Origin: Seriola aureovittata | Taxonomy: Eukaryota > Chordata > Actinopteri > Carangiformes > Carangidae | DNA length: 64,000 nucleotides | NCBI RefSeq assembly: GCF_021018895.1 | Contig: NC_079366.1 | Coordinates: forward strand, 27,160,770-27,224,769 | Reading direction: 5' to 3' | Part shown: positions 49,561 through 61,500 of the stretch, in pieces | How the letters are laid out: each line of letters starts with the position of its first letter | How positions within the stretch are numbered: position 1 is the first letter of the stretch | Translations under genes and position numbers: made by a program | The notes under the pieces: model-generated | Told to the model about the DNA's origin: nothing | The model's database searches: none | What the model saw: only the letters and a program-made list of their open reading frames with translations

Positions 49561-52500
49561 ATGGAGAGAAACAAGAAAAGCCTTCTCCTGTTTCTACTTC
49601 TAGCTCTGCTTCATGTCTGCACTGTCAGAATGGAGGTTGCAGACTGTCCGAGCCACCCAGATAAAAGTTTGTGATCTTTTTTGATAACTTGATTTATATC
49701 GTTATTTTGTGTTGCATAATTGATTTCAACATCTTCTGAAAAATGACAGTCACACACTGTCGCAGCTCTAACTTGGCATTTCACCTCTGTCTTATTATTT
49801 CTCACAGATCTCACCTGCTACAATGACTACGATCGTAACATCACTTGTGTGTGGAACAGTGCATACGACCACACGGATGCTGTGTGCACACTACACGCTA
49901 AAAGGAATATTTCGAACAAGTAAGGACAGCAGTCAGTAAAAGAAAAACTAGTCATGTACTTACAGCAGATGCAAATATACTGTATGTGCACAAAAGTAGT
50001 AAAATGAAATTGAACATGACTTTTTTTTTTTTTTTCAGGAAACGTGAATATTACACTTGCTGTAAGCTAGAGCCTGTTGACATCTCCAGACCAGCGCTAA
50101 AGAAGTGCTCCCTGTACTTCCACAAAGATAACATTGTGAGTCTGAGAAGTTCTGTAGAAAAACAAACTCTATGTAACTCTCTTATCTCTAGTCTTAAATC
50201 AAGCATTATCATTGGCTATATATCTTACTTTATTTTGTATTGTTTTATGAATGTTTTCTAAGTGCAATATTGTTTTCTTCATATTTTCTCAGTTTCAGTG
50301 GTTCCATGTATTGTCCATTGATCTGATCTGTGAGGATGTGAAGAAAATTTATACAATTTCCTACAAGCCAGTTTGCCACAGTGAGTATACTGAATGATAT
50401 ATTGACCTTTTGTGACATAACTTGTGAGATATTCATTTTGAACTTAAACAAACTATGTTTGTGTGATCCTGCAGTAAAGCTGAACCCTCCAGTAAAACCA
50501 GATATCAACTTTACCACCATTTCCTGGTTTCCCCAAGTTGCACCCTATTCGAGACTCAACGTTTACGCCTCGCAGCTGCAGTGGAAAACAGAGGATCAGT
50601 CATGGAGTGTGTGTATACATTTTGTGTGTGTGTTCAAACTGGGCTACACAGAAATCTAGAAAAGAAAAGAAAAGAAAAGAAAAGAAAAGAAAAGAAAAGA
50701 AGCAACACAGCCATAGCTGTGAGCCTCTGGCTACGGTTAGCAGAAGGCTAAACTATTAACAACATTCAACATCGCCACTCATCACCTGCTTTTAATCTAT
50801 CAACACAACCAACTACTACAACATAATTATTTATAAGAGGAGAATGATGATAGCAGCCTGTTACCTGTACGGAAGAGGTACAGCCATTTCTCTCCTTCAA
50901 TGAAACGCTTCCCCAATAATGACGCACACTTCCATCTGAGGGGATGTGCACAAACATTTATGGAGCAGCCAATGAATGCTCTCTCTCTCTGAAAAGATCT
51001 CTGATTGGTCCATCACGTGCTAGATTTAATAAAGCCTGAAAAAAAAAAATCGAGAGGAAGTACAGACATCTAGTTTGCTTTCAGACCACTTGAATTACAA
51101 TATGCTGAAGGAACCCAGATACCAAAATGAAACTTCTGGCCCAACATATGCCTTGGTCTTAGGCCTGAGTCTGGCCCACATACTTCCACATCTGGGCACA
51201 GTCCAGCTGTTATGCTCTGGTCTCAGAAATATTAGACAATCATGCTGTACATGGGCCATATTCGGGCCTTGGAACCCAAGTATGGGCCGGATTTATTTTT
51301 GCCATGTGCCTACCCCAAATTTAATACATGAAATATATGAATTGATGAAATGAGTGTGTATGTATGTTAAATGATTTACACAAGCAGCAGTAAAAGAACA
51401 GACATGACAATCAGCCATTAAATTTGTGTCTTCTTTGTCAGGATCCCTCTGTGCAGAAAAAATACAAAGAATGCAATTTGAACATGAAATGAGTGTGTGT
51501 TGTGTATGTTAAATGACTTATACACATAATCTGTGTCTTGTGTGAATCAGCCTGTTAAAGCTCCACATTTGTGTCTCCTTTGTCAGGATCCCTCTGTGCA
51601 GGAAAAAAAAAACCTTTGCAATTTGGAGCACAAGACAGAGTGCGAGATAGAGCTGGACCCCGACCTGCTTATAAAAGGAGAGAGGTACGAGGCACGTGTT
51701 CGAGTGAAGGCTGAAGAACGGGTCGGATCAATCTGGAGTGACTGGAGCCCCACTGCATCATGGGTGTCACCTGAAGGTAGACCAAAACCACCACCACCAC
51801 TATCAGGTAAATGTTGTTAAATATGAACAAAATTAATTGGTTTAGTTTTACAAATGTAATCAGTGGAAAGCAACATTTTACCAATACCACACACTTTTAC
51901 ATCTGGAGATTTGTTCATGGCTCTGCTTTAAATTCCTGAGAAGGAAACCAGTTGGATGAACAATACATGTTCAAACAGGAACAGATGTTTATCTTATATC
52001 ACATGGAAAATAAGCTTATTTGCATTTTGAATGAATAAAACCAACATTTGTCATTTACAGTGGTATAAATACAGAATGTTTACCTCTTAGCTAATCTGGG
52101 TGATGTGCTCTGTCCTGTGTTTGTCAGGTGTTGCCGCGAAGATATGGGGCATGATCATCGCAGGCGCAGGGTTTGCCTTCTTTCTGGCTGTCATACTCTT
52201 GAGGAATGACAAAGGCACCTGGTGAGAAGACAAGATATATTTCTATTCTGATCTTTTGTGTTCAAGAAAAATATGTTTTATCCGACAGCTCTGATTAAAG
52301 TTTATGTTATTTTGTCTTTTAGGGTTTACGAGAAGATCAAAGGTTCGCCCATACCAGACCCAAGAAAATCCTCCCTGAAGAATATGAATTTCCAGGTGAG
52401 CCTATGAAATATTTTTCTTATTTTTCATCACTTGTTTTAATGTGTTGCCAATTACAACATATTAAGGCTGCTCTAAGTTGTAGGCACAAGCAGCATTTAG

Positions 52501-54130
52501 GAGACAAAGTGCATCAATAGCATTAACGTAGACCTTCTTTGAAAAGCATCTGACTCTTGAGCTAGATGTTCAATTTTCTTCTCCGTTCAGTCGGTAACAG
52601 CTCTTTAAGGCTTACCAGAGTTTTCTATCATGAAAACACCTGACAGCTGCAATAATAGCAATGAGAGTGAACCAAAATTTGTCTCTAAATTTGCAAATCA
52701 GAAAACCAAAACAATGAGCTGAAAGGCGTTAAAATGCTCCATAAAGCTGAGGGGAACTGTACAGTGCTTCTGCAGGTTCGTCACTATCATCACATGCTCT
52801 GACATTACACATTATCATTTGATCTGCTGTTAATATGAAAATATCAGTTAGTGCAGTTTTCACTGTAGCACACTAGAGAACATCATGACATGAAACAGCA
52901 AGATTTACAGCCAACGTGAGATGTGAAACCAGACAGAAAAACTAATCATCAGGCACATTTATAATCCAAAGGAACAATATTTACCCAGTTTTACAATCTT
53001 ATTGTCTAGTGCAGATTTAATTTATTCTTTATTTTTAATCTTTCCAATTCCTGCTCTTCATCTCCCACCTTTTATCTTTTCCCCTCCAGAATTGGTTGAG
53101 CCCTCACTCGACCAGCAAACTCTTTCTCTCCTTGAAACCGGAGGATATCATCTCTGTAGAGGTAACCTCCACTGCGGATGCTGTCACACGGTGCAAGAAA
53201 GAGGCGGCACTGCTGGAGAAGATGAAAAGCGAGAATGGCTATGAGTCGACCAGTTCCAGCTTCTCCAATCCCAGTTACTCCCACCTGTGTGCTACTCCTC
53301 CGGTCTCCTCGTCCACCACAGGGAATGTGGAGCCCTGTACCGCTGATACACCTAATGGGTCTGTTGGTAGTCAGGTTGATGGTAAAACTGCAGAAGAGGT
53401 TAGGGAGGAAGAAAGAAAGAAAGAACTGGAGATCCAGCAGTTGCTTTCCAAAGGCAACAACAACAGTGAGCCAGTGCAGGTCATTTCAGACTATGAGAAA
53501 CCGCCGGTCGAGCGCTTCAGGCTCCAGAGTCTTGACTCAGGTATGTTCAGTGGCGAAGACGTTAGTCAAGAGAGTCTTGACTCAGGTATGTGCAGTGGCG
53601 AAGACATTAGTCAAGAGAGTCTGGAAGCAGATAGCATTGGTGCGACTGACAGCCATGATGAGGGGTCAGAGGACAAAAAGCAGGAGAGAGAGGGAGGGGA
53701 TGGAAAAGTAGGTTTCAAGATGCTGTTTGGAGGCAGTGGAAGCCTTTTTGGCCAGCAGTGTATTCAGGTTTGTTCTGATTATGAGCAAGTCCAGAGGATG
53801 CCTCCTTGCAGCCCTGAGCTGCCCAGCATGGATTCAGGGGTTTGTAGTGGGAGCGAAGAGCAGGTGAGTCATGAGGAGAGCCTGGAGGACTTTGATAAGT
53901 CCATTGAATCCACAAGCTTCCAGTTTCCTCTGACTCTTCCCTGTACTTTACCATGCGCCTTGTCTTCTTTCCCACAACTACCTTTGAAGTTCTCTGGAAC
54001 AGATATGAGTCCACCTCTACAACCTTCAAGTCCAAGTCACAAACTGGAGGGGATCGCTCTGATGACAATGTCCAGGTCAATGGAACCTTCTGGTGATGGA
54101 TATATGCCAGCGAGACAGGAAGAGAGTTAA
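49561..54130 (+). CDS. il2rb: Interleukin-2 receptor subunit beta, copy B
   Basis: Second il2rb, same nine-exon plan: 49561-49666, 49808-49919, 50039-50135, 50293-50380, 50475-50608, 51587-51806, 52128-52221, 52323-52395 and 53090-54130. All are in phase and give 654 residues with no stop or lost splice site, so it looks functional. It has a signal peptide, WSDWS at 229-233, a TM helix at about 258-279, box 1 KIKGSPIPDP, then NWLSP. Compared with copy A, exons 3-5 of the ectodomain differ at many residues and exon 6 has an AEERVGSI loop and an extra EHKTECEI stretch. Exon 7 and most of exon 9 are nearly identical. The tail gains a 45-base tandem repeat (53528-53617) with DSGMFS (457-462) and DSGMCS (472-477), besides DSGVCS (556-561). 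Changed ectodomain with kept tail suggests altered ligand binding with the same signalling; this is inference. Confidence 0.9.
50640..51330. mobile_element. Insertion in il2rb B intron 5, with (AAAAG)n
   Basis: Copy A has a 142-base intron 5, while copy B has 978 bases here. The extra DNA starts with an (AAAAG)n tract (50659-50701) and includes a GGCCCA-rich part (51137-51300) resembling dispersed fish elements. Ends are not clearly defined. Confidence 0.5.
51442..51482 (+). pseudogene. Orphan 5' fragment of il2rb exon 6
   Basis: After a good acceptor (TTTGTCAG) come 41 bases identical to the start of copy A exon 6 (coding DPSVQKKYKECNL). The sequence then runs directly into intron sequence. 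The true copy B exon 6 (51587) differs from it (DPSVQEKKNLCNL). The fragment has no donor and, if used, would disrupt the receptor. Confidence 0.75.
53528..53617 (+). repeat. il2rb: 45-bp in-frame coding repeat in il2rb B tail
   Basis: Two adjacent 45-base units, each coding SLDSGM(F/C)SGED(V/I)SQE. Copy A has one degenerate unit (SRGEEVSQE near 33076-33110) without the LDSGM part. Confidence 0.9.
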
Positions 54131-54215
54131 AAACAGATATCTCTGCAGTATGTAGTAAACGGTAAATGAGGTAGAATATGATATGAAGCACACGGAGGAT
54201 TATTGACCAGCTGGA

Positions 54216-55345
54216 TTCATTCAGTTACCTCATGCTTGTTAATCATTCTCAGCAGTACGTAACATCATAGCATTTTATACATTTATTAAGTGTTCAATGT
54301 CCCTGAAAGAAGGTTTGATTTAATGATTAGATTTTTTCCCTGTACTCTCATAAAACATATTTATGATGAATAGTTATCATTTATTTACCTGCATGCTGAG
54401 TTCCTTAGCTTGATGAGACAACATAAGTAAACAAAAATAATGACAATATTACATAATTAGTTAGCTAGTTTTGCTATTGCTACATATGCAGTTTTAGCAT
54501 TAACAGCTGTTTACTTTCCAGTCTAGAAGAAAATTTGCAAGTTCAGCATCAAACCTCATTTACTACTTACTTTACTCTCCAAGAGCTTTCTCTATCTGTG
54601 GAAATCAACACCTTGCCTCTATCTCTTGTCTTGTCTCTATCATGTCTTCTACTGAAGTTAGCACGCTAACCAGCTACCCCCAGCCCATCTCATTTTTTAA
54701 TGAGAATGACTCATATTATTATAAAGACAATAATGGCAGAAGCTCTTGTCATGCGACAATCACCACAACCTGCTCCTGGCAAGAAACCACGTTTGGCAGC
54801 AGAGAAAACTGACAAATAGCCCCTTTAAACATTGGGGGAAAAAATGAAAAATATGTGTATTTCGTTTTGCTCATTGCGAGAGCCGTAGAGACCATGATAT
54901 TGTATGATTAATATCGTGAAGATCAACTGTTACTGTAGCTCTTGAGGCATTTTCTACTTGTTTTATAAGGATCCATAAATGTCACTGGTGAACATTAAAA
55001 TGGCCGCTCTGTAAGTACAATGATGCTGATTTGACCAACATTAGTTTATGTGTCCGCTCCTGTTTTTTTTAAATTCCATCAGCGGGATCGGGGGTCAGAG
55101 GTCAGAGGTCAGACTCACTGATGACTGTAGATATAAGAGGATTGTGTCTGATGGAAAAAGCTATACCGAACCATAAAATGTTAGTGTTATTTGTTACTTA
55201 ACCTTAGACCACCAAGAATAGCTAGGTTATTTTTTTATGTTTTTTAATCATTAAGGTATCTTGTCAAACATGTTGAATGTATTTCCTACCTCGTAAAGCC
55301 TTTGCAAAGCATTTATTTTTGAATGTTTAGAGACCTTTTTACTCA
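54216..55345. other. 1.1-kb segment present only in the il2rb B 3' UTR
   Basis: Copy A reads GATCAGCTTGCAGTATTC near 33700, while in copy B the two halves of this sequence are separated by 1.1 kb. No coding potential or clear element ends. Contains three spaced nuclear-receptor half-sites at 55092-55111. Confidence 0.55.
55092..55111 (+). promoter_or_regulatory. Triple DR1 nuclear-receptor-like site
   Basis: GGGTCA g AGGTCA g AGGTCA: three direct half-sites with one-base spacers, the DR1 layout bound by HNF4 or RXR/PPAR dimers. It lies about 3.4 kb upstream of the first recognised exon of tmprss6, a liver-expressed gene in mammals. Use is untested and chance is possible. Confidence 0.35.
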
Positions 55346-55665
55346 GGCTTGCAGTATTCTTCTTCTCCTCTTTTAACAGTGCATTGATACTGTACCCACT
55401 GGCTGACTGTTAGTACAGGCTGCAGTCAACAGAATTGTTTTATTGAGTCTCTCCTGTGCTCATGGCTCATGTGTGTGTTCAACAAGATGTATAAACAATA
55501 CAAAGACCTACTCATACTTCATTGCACCACTAAAGGTCCGAAACTCTAAAGGAGAGCTATAAGGTCACCATAAATATTAATTTTACTGATTTATATTGGT
55601 GTGGCAGCTATATTAAACATTGTCTTTTTTAAAAAAAATCTTTTTTAACCCTTTATTTCTTTCTT

Positions 55666-55671
55666 AATAAA
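55666..55671 (+). terminator. il2rb: Poly(A) signal of il2rb copy B
   Basis: AATAAA in sequence homologous to 34175-34180. Use of it gives a 3' UTR of about 1.5 kb because of the inserted 1.1-kb segment. Confidence 0.45.
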
Positions 55672-55905
55672 AGCAAATGTCAATAAAAGGACAAAGGTTT
55701 TTGTGGATGAACAGTCAAAAAGTTCCCTTTTGCCACTCACCTGCCATGTCACTTGATTTGTTGCTGTTTTCACTCTACACTGTATGCAGTAATGTAATGT
55801 ACATGCTGAAGAAGACAACTTTGCTCAATGTGAGCCATAATCCTTATAATATTGTCTGTAGTTGAATTCAACATAAAATGGAAATAAACTATCTACCTGC
55901 TTTCA

Positions 55906-56946
55906 ATCAGTGAACTGAAGTGTTACAGTATCTCGTTAGCTGTCAAATGAATGTAGTTCAGTAGAAAGTACAATATTTCCCTCTGATATGTAGGGGAGTA
56001 GAAGTACAAAGTAGCATAAAATGGACATTGTATAAATGTACTTAATTACTTTCCACCAATGCTAATTAGCTTTCAGCACACATTTTTAATATTGTTTAAT
56101 TACTGAATTCCTGAGTGAAAACAAAGGGGTGCCTATTATAGAAGCTAATATCAAAAAGGTAAAAGACTAACCAAACCACCACAGCCACACAAAAGACTAT
56201 TAAAATGAAATAATAAACTCTATATTGACGTGAAAACGTATTTCTACAATAACTAACCCTCCATTGTATCAATGCTCATTAATGAGCATCAGTGTTTGTT
56301 TATATTGGTAATGAAATGCCAATTAAGCCAACACTGGAAATGATAGGGAGTGCTATCAGCTAGCTACCTTAATTTACAGTTTAGCTAACTAATGTTTGTT
56401 AGCGAAACTGTAACTTAAGGCAAAAGTTGGAAACGAGCCAACACTGTTTAATTATTATTCATCTGTAGATACTTGACACAGTCTAATTAGGAAACTCATA
56501 AGGTACAAAAGTAAAGTGTATTGAACAAGCTAGATAGTTAGCTACTGCTACTTACATTTATCTACAGCGTCACCGCTGGCAAAGAGACTTGAGGACAGGA
56601 GCCACTGATGGGAGTGAGGCAGGTAGACGAGATGTTCAGCTAACGTCAAAGCTAAGAGCTAACAGTCCATTGTTCTGCCTTGACATCTTCACGTATCACC
56701 TTCATGGTTGAAGTATCGGGATTATTTTTTCTGAACTGACAGTAAACGTATCAAATGTACAGTAGGCTATAGAGGAAAAGTATCTAAAAATTACTTCTAT
56801 GGTAATCTTCAAAATATTTACCATTAAGTGACAATGACACGCTTCGTTACAGACAGTATTTTTTAAGGAACTGTATACGGTCTTTACAAGACTTTTCAAA
56901 ACCTGCAGGTAACATACACAATACCCAAATCTCTGTCTCAAAGTCA

Positions 56947-56984
<38 letters not shown>

Positions 56985-58503
56985 ATAGCCCATTGGGATT
57001 TCATGTTTGCATGGAAAGTGAGATGAACTCTGGGAAATGAGTTGGGTACGTAAATAGCCAAACCCCGCATTATTCCCATCAGATTTATCTGTGCAGGGGA
57101 GTTGACTCGGAGCATCACTGTTGCTAGGTGATGGTTAGTGACATCAGTGTACCTGCTGCCTACCTGACTCAGTGCTGCTCCTTGCAGACGTGAAAGTGCT
57201 CGACGGCATTTATGATCAAACCATCAGTTGCGAGTTTGTGGATGTATTCTGAGATAACTCCTAACCTACTACTGAGCAGATCCAAATGAGCTTTGGGAAA
57301 TATTGACTGTTTTTTTCTTTTTACCTTTGGACTTACAAACAGAGAGGGAGCCGTTCTCTGTCTGTCAGAGCAACATGTCGGGTTGCGTGACTTCTAGAGA
57401 TGCTTGATAAAAGCTATTAAGTTGGAAATTCATGAAGATGGTTTCTCAAGGAACAAAGGATGTGGAGTGATCCAATGGCGCTCGGACACGGCTCTAAGAA
57501 GTCAGTTTCATGTGACCAGGGACAGGAGGTCACAAGTGCTTCTCTGAGGAATGGGGTCAGTAATGCTAATACAGAAATGCATTTGCAGTCTGATTTATCA
57601 CCAAGCACATTTAGATTTCTCCATGAAAAAACAAGTTTTTAGGGCAAACCAGTATTTAACAGAATTCTATGTAAGCAGGCCAAATGGAGTGCTTGTTTTG
57701 ATTGACTGTTAATTATAGACTCCGCTAGAGACTGAAACCTCCGTACAGAATTTGCAATAATACGGCTTTGGGTTCATCATGGCTTCACAGACTGAATGAC
57801 AAATAAACCAAAACTAAAGGTACTGTATCTAGAGTTGATTCAAGCTCAAAGTTGTTAGCTCAAGGCTAAAGGTTGCAGCTATAAAATGTCTGCTTTGTTA
57901 GAGTACATCTGTCAACATCTGTTGTACATCTGTCCCTGTCATCGACTTCGGTGGTTCAAATTATTTCAGAATGTCTTTTATAGTTCAGTATGTAGGGACT
58001 CCCTTCTGCAAAACTCATACTTTTACATTAAAATGCTGTTTTGTATTGGACCATCCCAGTTGTAAATAGTATAACATAACATATACAAGGACAGACACCA
58101 GAATAATAGGAATAAGGAATAAAATATACCATAACTAAATCATTGGTTGCTTAATTGTGGGAAATGAGAAATGTAATTCCTTGTTAGAGCATATTGTTGT
58201 GTTTGAGGATAGAGTTCACCCTGGGAGAGAAAATGTACAGCCTGACAACCCTGTGGCTAAACATGACCCACTGGGAAACCATCGACTGAGTGCCCTGTTT
58301 GCCCTGATGTGCCCTCACTCAGACACTGCATGAAAGAAAACACCTCCGATTGGATTTTATATACTGCAGATTTGAACACTCCTAACCCTAAAAAGTCACC
58401 TGTGTGTTTAGCTCAAAAGCAGCTTTAGAGGCCATACTGTGTGTTGACTGAAAGCAGAAATTCTCTAGAGGCCGCAGTGAGCTTTAGTTTGTTCTCTCCA
58501 CAG
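55906..58503. other. Spacer between il2rb B and the first recognised tmprss6 exon
   Basis: No exon I can support. A (CT)n tract lies at 56949-56980. The promoter and the exon carrying the tmprss6 start codon should lie here or be very short; several ATGs (for example 57375 and 57432) do not lead to a convincing cytoplasmic N-terminus. Confidence 0.45.
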
Positions 58504-61500
58504 GTAGAAGCTGGTACACAAGCTGTGGCTCCACCCATTAGCAAGACTCGGTCCTGCAAGTGTCTCCTGGCCTTCCTCATCATCATCATCATTATCCTCA
58601 TTGTCGCAGGAGCCACACTGGCTTGGTACTTCCTGGGTGAGCACTTCTCTCTCGTTCTCAGCCACTTTCATTATCTCAATTACTGTTCAGTGGATTACTA
58701 TGAAATTTTTTACAGACATTCATGTTTACTAGATGTTTTGTTAGTTTTTCCACTTGAGCCACCACAAGCTTAACAACTGTAAAATTTTTTCAACATCTCA
58801 ACAAGTTTTGGACTCTTGTTCCACTGAGGATGAATTGTAATAACTTTTCATCTAGCACCATCATCAGGTTAAAATTTTTCCAATATATTGCCTAACTGAT
58901 GGCATTCCCATCACCCTCAGCTGAATAGTGTTTTGTGCTTATTAGTAAATGTTAGCATGCTAACACACAGAGGATGTTGAACATGTTATGTTCTAAATAT
59001 CAGCATGTTACCACTGACATTGTGAGCTTGTTGGCACATTGACATTAGCCCCACAGAGCGACTAGGATGGCTGTAAACCACTAGTCTTCTTACTTACTGC
59101 TGTGCTAATCTTTACACCTTTCTCTCCAACAGAGTACAAGGTTTGGATGCTGGAGCCTCGTGTCCAGCAGCAGTACACAGCCCATGTAACCATCCTCAAC
59201 AGGAACTTCTCTGCTGATTTGTCCTCTCACAACAGCCCTGCCTTCAAGAAAGAGGCCAGGGGAGTAAAGGCCATGGTGAGCACGGGACATGAATTCCTTT
59301 GATACTGGTACAGTACACTAAATAACTTGGCTCACATCCTGTAGGGACTGCAGAGTGGAGAAGGTTTTCTATCCTTCCAGATAGATGTCACTGAAAACAA
59401 ATTACATTAAACTACCTGGAAAAACACAAAAACAAAAAGATAGGGAAGGTGATATTGTTTTTTTTTCTTCTATCTTTCAGGTTGAGAAGATAATGAAAGG
59501 CTCAAGTCTTTCTCGATACTTCAACTACACCACCGTCTTCGCTTTCGGGTACACAGATCAAACTTTTTCATGTACAGTTGAATAGTAACTGTGGGAAGTA
59601 GTGGCAAAGTGGGAGTGACATAACTTGCATAGGTGTGCTAACATCTTGGCAGATAGTGGATGCCTTTAGCCAGAGATAGACGAGTAAGATGCACTTGTTC
59701 TCATATTTTTTGATGATTCATTTAATTTATTATGCTCTGTAATCAATGCTTTGCTAATTAATAAGTGTGATGACCATGTTCTATAAGTGGGTATAGCTTA
59801 TCAAGTGGTCCCTGGTTCAAACTTAGTTTGAACTCACTTTCTGACCGGATTGGATTGAAAAATTCATGCAGATAATTTTGAACTCGGTTGAGCTTACTTA
59901 GAGTATTGTATCAATGAAAAAGATATGCTTGAAAATTTAGTTTAGTAAACTCTGTGTTGAAGGCTTGTACCCTATATTCAGGTCTGTGCTTGTGGGCTGT
60001 ATTTTTTCAAGTAAAATCCAAGTCTGCAACAGTCATAACTTTGACCAAACAGACCAGTAAAGCACCAAAGCACCAAATCGCCTCAATAAGACTGAAAATG
60101 TGATTGTTGGTCCTCCATCATGACCTTTTCTTCTGCAGGGAGGGGAGTGTTGTGGCTCACTTCTGGATAGTGATGTCTGTGCCAAGCAGCCATGTGGGGA
60201 GAGTCACACTGAAGAAGGTCACCAGGAGCCTGGAGGAGGACCTTAGGGGGTACAGAGAGTCAGAGAAGCAGGAGCTGGCCAGCTTTGATGGATACCTCCT
60301 CCACCTCCCTTCGCTGTCTGTCAGTGGTGAGAGAAATAGAAGAGACCAGGGGGAGAGACAGTGTGTGTGTAATGTATATGTATATGTATGTATATGTGTA
60401 AGACAGAAATTAAATAATAAGGGGAAGAAAAAAAGAAAAACAGTGAGATACAAAGAGAGATTTAGTGCTTGATATTTATTTTGCTTCGATTCATCTTTTC
60501 TGTGTTTTTGTTCTTCTCCCCACAGAAACCGACTCCAAAGTTATAGAACTTTTGAAAGCTTCATTTGGTATCACACTTTATTTTCATTTTCTTTCTTGTT
60601 CATGAGTTCTCTTTTTTTTCTTTTTTATTTCTTCATCTTGATTAAACTGTAGCATGCACCACAATATATATTTCCCTGAACAAAACTTGAATGCATGGAA
60701 GCAACTGCAGAAACTAGAATGCATTTATGTTTGATTTCATTATAAGATGATAGATGAGAAACTCTAATAAATACATTAGACAGCACTTTCATACAATATG
60801 AGACATTTAAAACTGTTATTTATATATTAATTAATGGCATTATCTTGCATTTCAAAATAGGATATCACTTATTGGTGAAATTCACTATGAAAATTTCAGC
60901 TTGTGGCAGTGGTGTAGTCTACGTGATACGCCGTATACCCACTAAGAAGGCTCCAGAATATCCGTTTAATCACTTAAAAAGGCCCAAGGATACGAAACAA
61001 CATAGTTTTGTGACAGAAATTGCACTTCTGCATTCCGTTTCTGTAAAAAACGGGTCGGAGATCGGACAGTAAACTCAACAAACATGTTTCGCGGCGTCCC
61101 GCCCACGGCACCATCTGATTGGTGCCACGTCACGAATAATAGCCTATCACACTGAAGGCTGCTGTGTACACAGACGGTCGCAGACTAGAGCAGCTCAGGT
61201 TAGCTAGCCGAGCTGTGTGTCGACGGTAAGACAGCAGACACCAGGAAGTTGTAATAAACTTCATAATCTTCTACAATGAAGTTACAACAACACCACACTC
61301 TGATGAACAAGTTAATCTGCTGGTCCAAGACACACCGCGCGCGAGAGAGAGAAGCTAGCGCTAACTGCTAAGCTAAAGAAACTAGCAGATCGGAATAGCA
61401 TGTAAACAACATCTGAAATGAAGAAAGTCACTAAAGCAAGTAAGTCAGTGAAAATGTACTCTGAGTAAACGTGTTACATTTTTAAAACGGAAGGAGTAAA

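Larger units (their letters stand above)
34955..55905. repeat. Tandem duplication, unit 2 (rps19bp1 fragment - il2rb B)
   Basis: Second copy of the block described for 15361-34372. It lacks the mpst part (about 7.5 kb of unit 1 is replaced by 36.77-38.4 kb). It carries its own insertions, notably at about 36020-36440, 40500-41160, 44069-46220, 47362-47613, 50640-51330 and 54216-55345. Confidence 0.8.

Noticed and set aside
57375..57642. Candidate tmprss6 start exon
   Set aside because: ATGs here give very short frames, or a 60-codon frame without basic/cytoplasmic character and without an in-phase donor to 58504.
58441..58503. Extending the tmprss6 exon upstream through an open frame
   Set aside because: The frame has no ATG and is separated from the coding exon by a good acceptor (CTCTCCACAG).
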